A stretch of DNA of 64,000 nt from Vitellaria paradoxa. Taxonomy: Eukaryota; Streptophyta; Magnoliopsida; Ericales; Sapotaceae. The stretch spans positions 41,069,677 through 41,133,676 of the forward strand of contig CM034238.1 of the NCBI GenBank assembly GCA_019916065.1. Reading direction: 5' to 3'. The position numbers and the translations under genes were made by a program. This document shows, piece by piece, positions 24,812 to 37,194 of this stretch (position 1 is its first letter; each line of letters begins with the position of its first letter). The notes under the pieces were generated by a model. That model saw nothing but the letters and a program-made list of their open reading frames with translations, was not told where the DNA came from and did no database searches.

Positions 24812-25178
24812 GGGCTCATTTGGTTTGTTTTTATTTTTTATTTTCTATCTTAAACTTATTTTTTATTTTATGCTTCCGAAAATAAGGAAAAAGTTTAAAA
24901 TGCATTGGTCACTTGTGTTTTTAAAATTTATTTTAAAAAATAGAAAATAAGTTTACACATAAAATAAAAAATGACAAAAATATCGTTTTGAGTATTTTTA
25001 ATCCAAAAAAAAAAAATTTTTTAAAATAATGAAAATAGAGCATTTTCTGTTTATTTATTTTTAGATTTTTAAAACATAAAATGAAAACAGAAAATAGATA
25101 AATAAATCAAATGCTATTTTAATTGTTTAGATAGAATTTTTATTTTTATTTTTATTTTCAAACTCAACCAAATAAGGG
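24812..25178. mobile_element. Possible MITE, about 370 bp
   Basis: The left end GGGCTCATTTGGTTTG and the right end read inward ACCCTTATTTGGTTGAG are inverted, followed by TTTTATTTTTATTTT-type runs. The interior is noncoding and AT-rich. Confidence 0.45.
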
Positions 25179-27885
25179 TATGTGTATTTACGTTGCCTTT
25201 TTTATTTATCTTTTTTTTCCCTTTATTTTTTCTTTTTCGTTCGTTGAATTATTAATTGAAATACACCCTAGTTGTTTGAATTAAACGATGGTAAGACAAT
25301 TAAAAACAATTCCAATTATGAGTTGGAGAGATAAATTTGTAAAGTGAGCTGAGAAAAATATATTTATTATTTGAATATGACACTCGTTCAATAGCATTTA
25401 TGTTCATTATTTTTTATGTCCATGTTTATTAATTTTTAAAAATTGCAACAAAAATGTATTTAATAAACTTTTTTTTAAATAAAAACTTAAACAGAAAAAT
25501 TATGTTTTCATTCTTGTTTTCTTTTTTCTTTTATAAACATCTTATCAATTTTAACAATGATTTATTTCATTTACATTTCTTGTAGTTTTAACTTTGTATA
25601 AATAGACTACACATGTTTCATAAATGTGTATGCAAATCTTCGAGATTTGTATTAATTTAATTAGATCTCCTTTGTCAGATTTTTCATCAAAAAAGTAAAA
25701 TTTGATCAATTAAATGTTATAAATCACCTATATACTTTTATTGTTAATATTAAAAAATTAAGAATAAGCTTCATCTGTTATTATTTAATACTAATGGAAA
25801 ATAAATAAATAAAATGAGAAACTAAAATTTTCTCTCTTCTGTATTTAGTTTATTAGATTATTAATAATAAAAATAATAATAATTTATGTATATGTATAAT
25901 TACTAATTTATATGAAAAAAAGCTCACAAAAATCTAATAAATTAATTACCATGTAATTACTATTTTCATGTTTAGATTGTTAGAATATTAGTAGAAAAAA
26001 TAATCATAACTTATCGTGTATATTCAATATATGTCGATTGCCAAAATTTTATCAATTTGGTCATTAAAACTAATTTAGAATTATTTATTTACAACTAATT
26101 GATCCGCTCCGATATTTTGTGCACTTAAACAAAATTGAATTGTGGGAATTAGTATTATCAATTAATTATTAAAATACTGATTCTCTTACATTCATATAAT
26201 ACCATACTGACTCACTGACATCCCAACTCTAATCAAACAAACAGGGTCAATTATTTTTGACTAATTGATTTGATTTTGGTAAAACAAAAATTAGTATTTC
26301 ACTGTCAATACCAAAAATCAAATTTATTAGTTTCAAATAATTGATACTGAAATTGATCTCTTACAATATTTATTAAGGAGGCATTTGGAGTTCGAAAAAG
26401 TTTAAAAAATAAAAAATTATGTTTGAAATGACTTAATAACACATGGTAAATTTTGATCGGATAAAATTAAAAATTTTTAAATTTATTTTTCAAATTTTTT
26501 AGAAAAATTTGAGACAACACTATTTACTTTTCTTGTAAAATTTGGCTGTAATTTGCATGTTCTTATACTACTCCAAATGTATTAAAGGCAAGAGAGATAC
26601 AACCTCCCTCTTGCATATTATGCATGAATAGGAACCGTTCCAAATGTATTAAAGGCAAGAGAGATACAACCTCCCTCTTGCATATTATGCATGAATAGGA
26701 ACCGTTCAGTGTTAAATTCAAAAATATAAAATTTACAAATATTTATAAACACGAAATATGATATTATAAAATTTAAATTTTTTATTTATTGTACGAACAA
26801 TGAGACACTATTTTTTAAAAATTTATATAAATTTATATAACTCCAAATATACTTATATTACAAATTAAACAAACTGAAACAACATGGCTGCATTAATTAT
26901 CAGCAAATTATGTTATTAGAGTGGAATAAAAAATTTATATATTTAAAATTTTTAATTTTATTGAAATAAAATTTTGCTCGTTATTTTCATGAACCCTAAA
27001 ATTAAATGGTGTTTGGTTTTGTAAAAAAAAAAAAAATTAAATAAATTATTGTAAATGTGTTACATAACAAAATTGGATTTTAAAAAATTGATAAAAATTA
27101 GAGTTTTTCATGTTAATAGAAAATTTAAATTTTATAAAAATTTATAAAGGTTTATAGAGACATATAAAGCATCAAGTACTCCTATTTTCGAAAAACTCAA
27201 AAAAAAAAAAAAACAAAAAAAAATCAAAAGTCTCCAACTTCTTTGTCATTAAATTTCATAATGCGTTATTTTTTTTAGCAAATTCTCATTTTTTTTAGTT
27301 TTTTCCAAATTCCAACCCCATTATTATTCTAAGAAATAGGTGCTGCTATTTATAACCATATTTTTTCTCTTGTAATCTAGTTAAATTTTTTTTTCATCTT
27401 AAGATAAAAATACCTTGATACAAAATGATTTCCTTATCCTCCATATTTAATACACATAACTAACACTTTAAAAAATTTACATAAAATTTTAACAGAAACT
27501 TGTTGAATGATAATCACTTACTTAAACAATCAAATAAATTCGACAATTATTTATTGAAATAAATTTTTAATAGATAAATAAATTATTTTAATAATTGATT
27601 ACTGAATAAATTAAAAATTTTTAATAGGTATTTACTAAAAAAATTAAATAATTTTTACAATTAATTGTCAAAAAAATTTAGTAAATTATGAATATTTTTA
27701 AAATTTTAAATACAATTTATGAATAACGCAGAGAAATTATTGAGTTACAAAGGAGAAATACAACGTGGATGAATTAATTGGATTACATGAAAAAAAAAAA
27801 AAAAAAAAAAGTTGCGAAGAGCGAGACTCGTAAAAAATAGCGCCAGGAACCCAGTTGCAATATCAAAAAGGAGACACGACCGTAG
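25179..27885. other. AT-rich intergenic stretch
   Basis: I see no gene. It contains the 67-bp duplication at 26572-26707 and possibly an old MITE at about 26376-26586 (ends GCATTTGGAGT and ACTCCAAATGT). Confidence 0.45.
26572..26707. repeat. Perfect tandem duplication, 67-bp unit
   Basis: Two copies, starting at 26572 and 26639, appear identical from TCCAAATGTATTAAAGGC through GAATAGGAACCGTT. Each contains a short inverted pair, GCAAGAG and CTCTTGC. Confidence 0.9.
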
Positions 27886-28430
27886 GTGATCTCCGTACAT
27901 TTTCCTGCCATTTATTTAGTCGAGTCGCGTACGTTCTTCAGATATTTTCTTCTCTCTCTTACAGCTCTCGCTCTTTCTCTCTCTAGATCTATACTATCAC
28001 TGCATATGCGGAAAATGTGTTGTTATTCCGTCCCCATTCTTCGTTCGGCCTGTTCTGCTGTTCATATCTCTACGCAACATAAGTCGTCTGGATCTCTCTG
28101 TGTTTTTGGTGATTCAAAAACCGTTCATGGCGATCGTTAATATTTATCGTTACGTCGTTGCATCGGTCTGTTCGTAACCCTCACGCTTCTATATATGTGT
28201 TTATATAATTACATGTCCTCTGCGTATACACTCGTCTGCTTTCACTAACAAATGCATTGGTTGCATTTTGTGCAGGCAAACATCGATTCTTTCGCTTTCT
28301 TGAATTACTCACTTTTCGTAGTTGGATGAAGAATTTAGAAGAAATGGATTGTCTTTTTATCATTCTTCGTGAAGGTGAACACGGAGATTTTTATTTGGTC
28401 TCTCGTATGCTTTAGGTTTTCATTTTTTTT
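27886..28430 (+). other. Leader-like region with short open frames, gene unclear
   Basis: This GC-richer, CT-rich segment follows long AT-rich DNA and looks like a plant 5' leader: TTCTTCTCTCTCTTACAGC, then a short frame ending at 28140. A donor-like GTTC|GTAACC near 28174 and an acceptor TTTTGTGCAG ending about 28275 could splice it to an exon with an ATG near 28326. I recognise no protein. It may be the 5' end of the gene that once owned the ELMO-like exon at 29238, but no joining exon is visible. Confidence 0.25.
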
Positions 28431-29237
28431 TTCTCTGGCACCATTGTACGTGCTTCATATCTGATTGCTGAGTTTTTTTTAATTTTTTATTTTGTAGTTT
28501 TTGAAATTCTCGTTATGTTTTTTGGACATGGTTGTTCTCAACGTTTTTTTTTTTTTCAATTTGTCTTTTCTTATTACCCTGGATTTTGAATTTGATTATG
28601 CAGTTCTACTTTTTTTATTTTTTATTTTTTTTTCCGCTAAAGAAGGTATTCTGGGAGATTCAACATATGAATGAATTTATGCAATAGTCTGTGTGCGTAT
28701 GTAAATTTTTAGTTTATGTTGAACAAGGGTCAAAGAAATATGAACTAATAACTTGTAACACTGGCTATGCTTAGTAAGATTCAAATTATAACCAAAAAAT
28801 AAAAACCAAATGTATAAATAAAATTTTGTCTTTCTAGTTCAATCAATTAACCAGAAGAACTTAAACAGTTTCACAAAAGAAGATGAAAATTACAACTTAT
28901 ACTTTGGTAAGTACAGCAATCAATTCTCTCAAAATAAAATATAATCAAATGAAACAAAAGAAGACGAAGAAAAATTTTATAATCAAAAGATCACCCAAAC
29001 AATTAAACAAAAGATCAGGAAGAAGTGATTTCATAAGCTGAAGAAAAATGTGTTGATTGCTGAAGAAATAATAATAAATTAAGATGATTCTATATATATA
29101 GTAAATTCTTTGTGTATAATTGTGCATGCATGGTTATTAATTTCTTTTTATTTTCCTTTCTTCGTTGAATTGATTGGAATACATTTTCATTCACAAGTCT
29201 ATGAATTATCCATTGCTTTTTCCTTCTCTGAAAGTAG

Positions 29238-29328
29238 GGAAGTGACGGGGTCATGTGGAAATATCCATTTGCTATAGATGGTGTGAACATCACATTCATG
29301 CTTATACAGGTGCTTGATCTTGAAGCAG
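29238..29328 (+). pseudogene. Orphan exon resembling an ELMO/CED-12 domain protein
   Basis: Between an acceptor (AAAGTAG, ending 29237) and a donor (GCAG|GT at 29329) lies a 91-bp open exon that encodes 30 residues plus one base. Key segments are WKYPFAIDGVNITFM and LIQVLDLEA, which resemble the ELMO-domain stretch WEYPFAVAGVNITFM...QMLDLEA of plant ELMO-family proteins as I recall them. The splice sites and frame are intact. I could not find the preceding ELMO exons or the following one, so this is either a gene fragment or part of a gene with exons I cannot see. The function of plant ELMO proteins is poorly defined. Confidence 0.5.
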
Positions 29329-30347
29329 GTTTTCCTACTTGCTTGTTAGTATAATTTTATGATTTCAGTTTTCAACTAGGCAACAGAATACTTAGAAATT
29401 TTATAACTATCTCAATGGAACTTGTACTCTTAGTCCTTTTATCGAGTTCTTTATAGTATGAACTCTTGCTACTCATTATTACAATTTATTTATTGAGAAA
29501 GCCTCCAGGGAGATTAAATATTTTTTTAAATTCCGTAAAAATCTAGTTGAAAGTTATTGTTCTAGTTATTTTTGTATATGGAGCATTTGTATGAATATTA
29601 TTGTTTTGTTGACAACTTGAACTGAGATTATCTTTGATTTTGAGAACCAAGGCTTGTTTATTTTGTTCTTTGGAAAGGGTAGAATTTTTGACCAAAAAAA
29701 TAAGATAAATGAATGGCAAGATTGGAATGTCAAGCAATTTATATTTTCTCATGCCAATATTTTGAATCGTAATATAATTCTAGAAAATATTGTGGTTAGA
29801 CTAGTTCCATAATATGGTTTCCTGGATTGAGCATTCAGTGTTTGGTCAGCCAAATGTTTTCAGGAAAATCTCTCAAATTTGAAGTCATTTTTTAAAAAGC
29901 AATCTCAGCTCGCATAAAGTAAACCACTCCTCTTGCCCTCTGAAGTTGTTTTCATAAAAAATGTTGCTATAGAGAAAACACTTGCAGATAACAAATTTTT
30001 TGTTCGAGTTAAAAACGACTTCACGAATTCATCCTTGAGAACATCCCGTTTTCTTAGTTAAAGGTGTAGGAGACGAAGTCTTTTTTTTTTATTTGTTTTG
30101 TTTTTTCCCCCCAAAGAACAACGAGTTTGAAATTTTGCTATTCCAAAAAATGTTGTTCGAAACAACAACTTGGGGATTTTGTTTTTCTCTTGCATGCATT
30201 GGGGAGTTAGGTTGAAAGTGGTCCTGCATTTGGCAAATGGCTGGCAGTTGTATGTGGGTAGGCTAACAATTTATTTGATTACAGAGTGTTTGTTGGACCC
30301 AAGTTTTTGTTTTCCAGTCAACAAACTAAAAATGCACACATTAAAAT
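29329..30347. other. Noncoding stretch before the LINE
   Basis: AT-rich with no further exon recognised. The next ELMO-like exon expected in such genes was looked for and not found. Confidence 0.4.
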
Positions 30348-30360
30348 GTTAAATTCTCAC

Positions 30361-30422
30361 TCGAACCAGTGACCACCAAGGCCACTGGGGAGCAAACTCA
30401 AGATTTTACCAGTTGAGCTAAT
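30361..30422 (-). repeat. tRNA-derived (SINE-like) fragment at LINE 5' end
   Basis: On the minus strand it reads TTAGCTCAACTGGTAAAAT (RNA polymerase III A-box-like) and, about 40 bases later, CTGGTTCGA, which continues into the target duplication as GGTTCGAGTGAGAA (B-box-like). It has no full tRNA cloverleaf. The B-box spans the boundary of the insertion, so its origin is unclear. Confidence 0.5.
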
Positions 30423-30432
30423 GAAGTTATTG

Positions 30433-32376
30433 ATTCAAAGGTTAAGAGAAAGGAGGATGGCATTGTCTGCAAATTAGACATAGAGAAAGCTTTTGATCAT
30501 GTTGACTTGAGTTGCTTGTTTTACTTGATGAAAAGAATGGGTTTTGAACATAAATGGTGTAGGTGGATTCACTGGTGTATCTCAATTCCTCGGTTTTCAG
30601 TTTTGATTAATGGCTCTCCGGAAGGTTTCTTGCTTCGTCAAGAGGATTAAGACAAGGAGATCCTCTCTCCCCTTTTCTATTTATAATCATCATGGAAGTT
30701 CTTAGTCGAATGTTGCGGAAAGTGGAAGATGCTGGACTGATTGAGGGCTTCTCGGTCAGAAATAGAGAAAGAGATTCAATTAGCATTTCACACCTCCTTT
30801 TCACTGATGATTCTATAGTATTTTGTGGTGCTGAAATGATGCAATTGGGACATCTACGCTGCACTCTTCTGAGATTTGAGGCTGTCACTGGTTTGAAGGT
30901 TAATTTGAGCAAGTCTGAAGTAATTTCAGTTGGTGATGATACTTCCCTAGGTGATCTGGCAGAAGTCTTGGGATGTAAAACAGGTTCCTTTTCAACTATC
31001 TATTTAGGTTTGCCTTTGGGAGCTCAATTAAAGTCCAAAATGGTTTGGGAGCCTGTTCTGGAGAAATGCAGAAATAGGCTAGCTATATGGAAGATGAGAT
31101 ATCTTTCCAAAGGGGCTAGAGTCACACTAATCAAAAGTGTGCTCTCTAGTCTACCTACATATTTTCTTTCCCTTTTTAAGGCCCCTATATCAGTCATCAA
31201 AGAAATGGAGAAAATGCAAAGGAACTTTCTTTGGGGTAAATGTGATGGGTTCTTCAAGCATAGCCTGGTAACTGGAAGTTAGTCTGCTCTCCAATAGTTT
31301 CAGGGGGTCTCGGCATTAGGCAGCTGTTGCTGCATATTGAAGCTTTACTTGGTAAATGGTTCTGGAGATTTTCTCGGGATAATAACAGATTTTGGAGGAA
31401 AGTTATTGTGATTAAGTATGGGGAAGAAATGGGTGGTTGGTGTTCTGCCGAGGGTCCTAATTCTTTAGGTGCAGGTTTATGGAGAGGTATAAGGAAAAAT
31501 TAGACGAAGTTTGCTAGCTGTATTTTCTGGAAGTTGGGCAGAAGCGATAGGATCTTATTTTGGAAGCATGATTGGCTGAATGTTGGTAGTTTATCTTATC
31601 TCTTTCCTGAGATTTTTGCTCTCGCAGTTAACAAGGATACTTTTGTCAAAGACTATAGCATTGGAATGGGTAGACATCGCACCTGGTCTATGTTACTTCG
31701 AAGGAATTTGAATGATTGGGAATTGGAAGCCTATTTGTCACATATGGAACTGCTTGATAATGTTTATCTAGAAGAGATTGAAGATTCTATGGTTTGGAAG
31801 GAGTTTAAAGAACTAACCTTCTCTGTCAAGTCCTTCTATCGGTTCCTTCCTGGAGAGGAAAGGGACATTTATCCTTGGCTAAAACTTTGGAAAAATGCTG
31901 TTCCTATTCGAGTTCTCTTTTTTTCTTGGTGTGCTGCCAAGGGAAAAATTCTAACATTGGATAATCTCAAGCTTCGAGAATACCACATTGTTAACCGTTG
32001 CACCTTATGTTTAAAACAGGAGGAATCTATTGATCATCTTTTATTGTATTGTCAATGGGCAGCTGAGTTGTGGGGGTTAATTCTCTCATGTTTTGGAGTT
32101 CATTTGTGCTTCCCAAAAGCTTTCAGAGATTTTCTTTTGGCTTGGTGGGGACAACCTTTTGGCAAGCATAAACGGTCCATATGGAATTTGGTTCTTTTTT
32201 GTGCGTTTTGGTTGATTTGGAAGGAGAAGAATCAAAGGATTTTTGAAGATGACAGTAGGCTTTTCTTAAGAATCAAGAATTATTTTCTTACTGGCCTTTA
32301 TGGTTGGGCAAAGGATGGAAGGGAGATCGATTTACCCTCTTTCTTGAATTTCCTCGATCATATAAGCTGCACTTAG
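30433..32376 (+). pseudogene. LINE reverse transcriptase, broken 3' half
   Basis: Reverse transcriptase remnants in order: an AFDHVD motif (the first catalytic region) near 30490; [14 protein letters not shown] reached by a frame change near 30640; HLLFTDDS near 30800 (the FADD box, with T for A); then the thumb and C-terminal segments, including a zinc-binding-like CTLCLKQEESIDHLLLYC near 32000 ending at 32376. Stops and frameshifts break it near 30650, 31282 and 31503. The upstream ORF1 and endonuclease are missing. Confidence 0.85.
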
Positions 32377-33450
32377 GGTGTTTGGGTTCAATTGTATTAT
32401 TCCTCCTCGTTTAGCTGTTCTGTATAAGCATCTCATCGATGCTTAGATAGCTTTCTATTCTTTTGAATAAAATTTTACGTATCTTTTTCCCAAAAAAAAA
32501 AAAAAAAAGTTAAATTCTCACCTATTCTTTTTAATAAGATTTGTGCCTACATCCATGCTTTTGTCACACCCCCTATCTCCCCCCGGGGGCCCCTTCTTGA
32601 GTCCTTAATTTATGTTATATTGGAAGCTTAATGTGGGTTTATTATGTGATCTTTAAAAAAGTGGATTGAACGATATTTTGTAGTTCGGATTTTCTTATTA
32701 AACTTCATAGTATGTTGATATTAATTCAGGTATTTGATTACTGGGAGCAATTCCCCCCCCCCCCCCTTTTTTTAAGAAATTGTCTTGTCCATGTTGAAGT
32801 CTAGTCTTCCATTTAATGTTATGTGCCGTATTTTTGTTATCTAAATTTTTACTTTTCATGTTTTATTGTTACAAGAGAAAAAAATTTATTGAATAACATA
32901 TCATACAACCAAGTAAATTAGTGTGCGAAAATAAATGACAAACAATTTCATTCCTTCAGATGTAATATCTGCAATAATGAGTTGGATCAAATAGATAAGC
33001 ATAGAAGTCATATTTGGTATCATGCTTTGACAGAAGGTTCATCATTTTATAATTTATGTGGTGTTTTGAAAATAGATAGCATAAGAAGATTGCAATGTTG
33101 AGGTGTGTACTATCTTATAGTTGTGTTTCACATCCATCAAAAGTTAATATGTATTTTCAAATTTCCATTTTCCTCTTACAATGCCCTAAAATTCAAATAT
33201 ATCAAGCATTGGAGATGGAGAAGTCAACTTTTTTTAGGAATCCATTAAGATGTGGGAAACATTAAAAATTTAATGAAAATATAATGCTTATCTTGCAACC
33301 AATAAGGATGCTCTATTGTCTCCATTTTTCTAGTGGAAAGGATCTTCTGTTTGATTGTTCTCTCCCCCTTTTGAGGTGAGATTAAGTTCTCAGATAAATA
33401 TAGGGTCTGCATGTTTATGTCAACAGTTCTTATGCAAGTGTGGAATGTTC

Positions 33451-33535
33451 TGATAGCTAGGCTGGTTTCTAGCTGATAGTGGCATATAAATTATAATAGC
33501 TAGGCTGGTTTCTGGCTTATAGTGGCATATATGCA
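33451..33535. repeat. Tandem duplication, about 46-bp unit
   Basis: TAGCTAGGCTGGTTTCTAGC...TAGTGGCATATA occurs twice in a row with few differences (starts near 33454 and 33499). Confidence 0.8.
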
Positions 33536-33791
33536 CAGGCTGTTAGTTGTACTTATTTTCTCTCTTGAGATTTTGTGTTTGGATTTGTGCTTACACAAAG
33601 TTGCCTTTTGCGTATTAATATCGTGCTTTTTTCTTTTTTTCCTTATTAGATTGGTTCTTTTTCCCTTATTAGTTGCATAGGCTGTTTTATGTTTTATTAG
33701 ATTGATTGCTAAATTTAAAAATTTTAATATTATAATTTTGAGTTTTGAAAATAGTTGAATGTATTTTAATATATCTATTCTTTATTAGATT

Positions 33792-33839
33792 TTTTTTTTT
33801 TTATAAACGACAATGATTTTATTAATAAGAAAAGGAATG
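33792..33839 (-). mobile_element. Tiny 3'-end-only LINE insertion
   Basis: A 48-bp insert consists of a T run followed by ATAAACGACAATGATTTTAT. It is flanked by a 19-bp perfect duplication, ATCTATTCTTTATTAGATT, at 33773-33791 and 33840-33858. Read on the minus strand it is a short LINE 3' tail plus poly(A), the product of very early termination of reverse transcription. Confidence 0.8.
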
Positions 33840-33924
33840 ATCTATTCTTTATTAGATTGAGTTACATCAAAGATGCAATATGTGTTGCTTTTATGTAATA
33901 CCAGGGGTGTGCATACATAATGTG

Positions 33925-34200
33925 TGTGGTTATCACTTTATTTATTTAATTTAGTTAGGGGTATAAAAGTAAAATAATGTGGGTGAAAATTTAAAATTTG
34001 TAAAATGATTTAATCAGGGGTAATTTTTAGAAGTTGTTTGAATTAAAATTAAAATTTAATGGGAGACTAAAGGGTATTTTAGGAAACTAAAAAATCATCA
34101 CTTTATTTGTGTAATTAAGTTAGGGGTATAAACGTAAAATAATTTGGTGGTTAAAAATTTAAATTTGTAAAATGACTTAATTATGAGTATTTTTTAGAAG
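33925..34200. repeat. Direct repeat, about 160-bp period
   Basis: The block ATCACTTTATTTATTTAATT...TAGGGGTATAAAAGTAAAAT...TTTGTAAAATGATTTAAT near 33932 recurs, slightly changed, near 34095. Confidence 0.7.
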
Positions 34201-35187
34201 AAGCTTGATTTGAAGTTTTGGAAACTGAAAAAATTTCACTCAAATTGAGTTTTCATTAATTTTTAGGCTTCACCTATACCCCTAGCGCTTCATCTATATA
34301 ATAGTGTAGATTATCCACATCATACAACAACCTTTGTGTTGGGAAAATTACGTGGTTTTCCCCTCCCCAAAACCGTAAGTTTTTTCATGTTCAGTGATGG
34401 ACTTGTTCTTTTGCAAATATAATGGTGGAGGTAAAGCAAGTTTTTGATATATGGTGAGGAGCAGTAGAGAGTTCAAGATATTAGAAGGATGGCAAGGTAT
34501 TTAATATATATATATATATATATGTATAGTTTAGGATGGTTAATTTTGGGGGGAAGGGAAATAGAAAATCTTTTCATTGAAACCTTGTCATTTAGATTAA
34601 AGAGCATTCTTTTCACTATTTTGTATTGTTGGTTATCCAGTGGTAAAGACTTGGACAGACGAAGCTTTTTGCACTTTATGCTGAGCTTATGAAAGTTTGG
34701 GACTAAGGTTTTTGTTGAGTTGAGATTGAGCGTGTGGAAACTACCTGAGAGCTATATTTTATTTTATTTAATTTTTTTGTGTGTGCGGTCTCCTTGATAC
34801 TTTTAATTGGCAGAGGTCATGAATGAATTAAAGAATCTTTGGTTGGCATATTTAGTTTGCATGGTTATGTGCAGTAGTTGGAAGAAATAGTTGTGCATAT
34901 ATTTGCGTCGGGATTTTATACGATGTGGAAATTATGTCACACTTTTGGTTCTTTGGAATTTTGGTTAACAAATTTGAAACTCCCTCGCAATTTATGTTTC
35001 ACCATGTTCCATTTGCTTTTGTATTTAGTTTGATGGTTTGTTACTTTTGTTAATTGTTAATTAGTAGATTGCATATGGTTCTAGACTTTTAGCTATCAGC
35101 GGCAGATGGATTTGCATGGGTTTACTAACCAGCTAATTGTTTAGACTAGATTGTAAGAATTAATTCTCTACTAGTGAGGGAAGGCAT

Positions 35188-35350
35188 TTTCAAGCTTATA
35201 GAACCTGCAAGTCTTTATTTGTAATTGAATGTATGGGAGTGCTGATGCTTGCTCATATGGCATGGAAAAACAAGCTTATAGATAGCTGCAAGTTTTTGTT
35301 TGTAATTGAATGTTATTTAAGTGCTGATTCTTGCTCATATGGCACGGAAA
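35188..35350. repeat. Tandem duplication, about 80-bp unit
   Basis: TTTTCAAGCTTATAGA...CTGCAAGT...TTTGTAATTGAATGT...GTGCTGAT...TTGCTCATATGGCA occurs twice in succession, with several substitutions and small gaps. Confidence 0.75.
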
Positions 35351-36749
35351 AATGGCATTGTTCCAGTGTTATTATTTTATAAGGGTTTGTGAAATGGTTT
35401 TGCTGAACTTGAACATTTAAAATTCAACGAGTCTGTTTCAGTGTCTGCCTGTGGGTACTTTGAGTGGTTGCTCGTGCTTGGAGAATGAAACCCAAGCAAC
35501 TGGGAGACATATCTGTTAATGGTATCTTTACTCCTCCATTGTATATTGAGTGTTCTTTTCTTGAGTATTTTGTAATGAGTGTTTTTAGTTTCCTTCTAGT
35601 TGTTGTTTTATATTCCATTATGGACTTTGGAGCTGAGTCACGGGTGAAAACATAGAAATGAAGGTTTAAAATGTGAAGAGCTACATGTGATAAGTAGTCG
35701 CTCTTAAGCTATTACTTTTTGTAGCAGGGCGTGACCCTTATTGGTTTGAGGTTGGAACTGGCAACTTCAAACATGGTTGAGGAGGTTGTTTTGAGTTCCA
35801 GATCACAGAAATAATTTTTTTTTTTTCCATATTAACACCATTATTCTTTTCTTCCTCTCTCCTCACTTCTCCACCTGACTCCACTCTAGTAGGACATGAT
35901 TCCAGGCTACTTCTATAAGGCAGAAAGGCAAATTATGGGTAGTGATTTGATTAGATACGTAAACAATATGAAACATTACACTGAAACGTTTTAGTGTCTT
36001 GTGAGTGATTATGTTGGCTATATCTATGTTGCATTCATTCATTCCCATTTCCCTTCATTGTAATCCTTAGAGGGTTTGGCATCCTGTTCCATATGATACA
36101 TTAGTTTTGTTTATTGCATTGTTTCTTATTATGCATTTTTACTGTCATATAAATATGTTAACCGCATTTCCATTTGCTAGCTGCGAGGCATGCGAGATGC
36201 GCATTTCTTCCCTTTTTTATGTGAGTTTTTCTATTTTTTCCTTTCTGGAGGTAATGAAATTTTATGTAAGGAACACACAGAAAGGTGCAACCTATATACA
36301 AGAGAGAATGGAGTCAAAGGAGCTCAACTTAGAGATTGAGCTCAACTCATGATATACACAAAAAACTTATTTACATGAAACTGAGTGTGTAGACTGTAAC
36401 TTTGACAGAAATGAAATACAAAGAAAGCATTGTGAGTATTGCGGAGGAATATCAAATTGATTATGCATATGGAATTGCAATTCCTCTGAATGGTGCATTG
36501 TCATGGAATCATGTGGGAATGGAATGCCAATTCCTTTCCCATGGTTTGGTAATTAAAATTCAAATCCTGTAATGGAATGGGATCAACCTGAAAGATAACG
36601 CATGATAAAGAGGTGACCCAGTGCACAAGGCTCTTGCATTTCGGGGTTGGAAATTACATTTTTCGAAGCATGTTTAACAGGTTCCCAATTAGTGAGGCAT
36701 TCACGTGTCAGATTCTGGAAGACCTTTCAACTCCAACTCCATTTATAGG

Positions 36750-36850
36750 TGCAGAATTGCTTGAATCTTTGAAATAAGATGCAGAATTGCTTGAATCTTT
36801 GAAATAAGATATGTATATATATATATATATATATCTCTGAAATAAGATGC
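36750..36850. repeat. 31-bp tandem duplication plus TA microsatellite
   Basis: GCAGAATTGCTTGAATCTTT plus GAAATAAGAT is repeated exactly, followed by a TA run and another GAAATAAGATGCAG. Confidence 0.85.
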
Positions 36851-37194
36851 AGTTTGTTTTCCACTTTATTACTTGACCAGTTTTTCTTTTTTTCCCCCTC
36901 CTTCCCCCCCCTCTAAGCGATCATATTACTTGACTAGTTTGTAGATCCTATCATACCAAATCTGACTGCCACTATGATTAATATTTGTCTTGTAGCTCTT
37001 CACTCTCAATGATATGAAGCCTGATGATGCAACAGTGAGCAAGGTGATTAAACTGGCTGAAATCTTTCAACAGTTGTTGACCTGCTTTCCTAATGCAATT
37101 GTAGCCTGGTGTGAATTTCAATGGTATATTGATGAGATCACTACCCAAACATAAGATTTGATATTTATGCAAGTGGCAATTGAAGGCTCAAGGA

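Larger units (their letters stand above)
30361..32508 (+). mobile_element. 5'-truncated L1-type LINE with target duplication
   Basis: A 13-bp target duplication, GTTAAATTCTCAC, flanks the insertion at 30348-30360 and 32509-32521. The 3' end is a TTTTGAATAAAATTTTACG tail followed by a 17-base A run (32492-32508). The body encodes the 3' half of a plant L1-type reverse transcriptase. The first about 65 bases are a tRNA-like segment in the opposite orientation. Confidence 0.85.
32522..36977. other. Noncoding stretch between the LINE and the MADS-box gene
   Basis: I see no convincing exon. It contains several short tandem duplications (listed separately), a tiny LINE tail insertion at 33792-33839, and TA microsatellites near 34501-34520 and 36811-36832. 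The segment nearest 37194 is probably 3' UTR of the minus-strand MADS-box gene. Confidence 0.45.

Noticed and set aside
28006..28140. Short frame starting MRKMCCYSVPILRS as a possible conserved upstream peptide
   Set aside because: It does not match any conserved upstream peptide I know, and no main coding sequence follows. Kept only as part of the leader-like region.
30361..30422. Genuine tRNA gene
   Set aside because: A-box and B-box-like segments are present, but there is no acceptor stem or anticodon arm that pairs, and one end coincides with a target duplication.
36978..37172. Minus-strand frame of 64 residues just after the MADS stop
   Set aside because: It follows the stop codon of the MADS-box gene and is better explained as 3' UTR.
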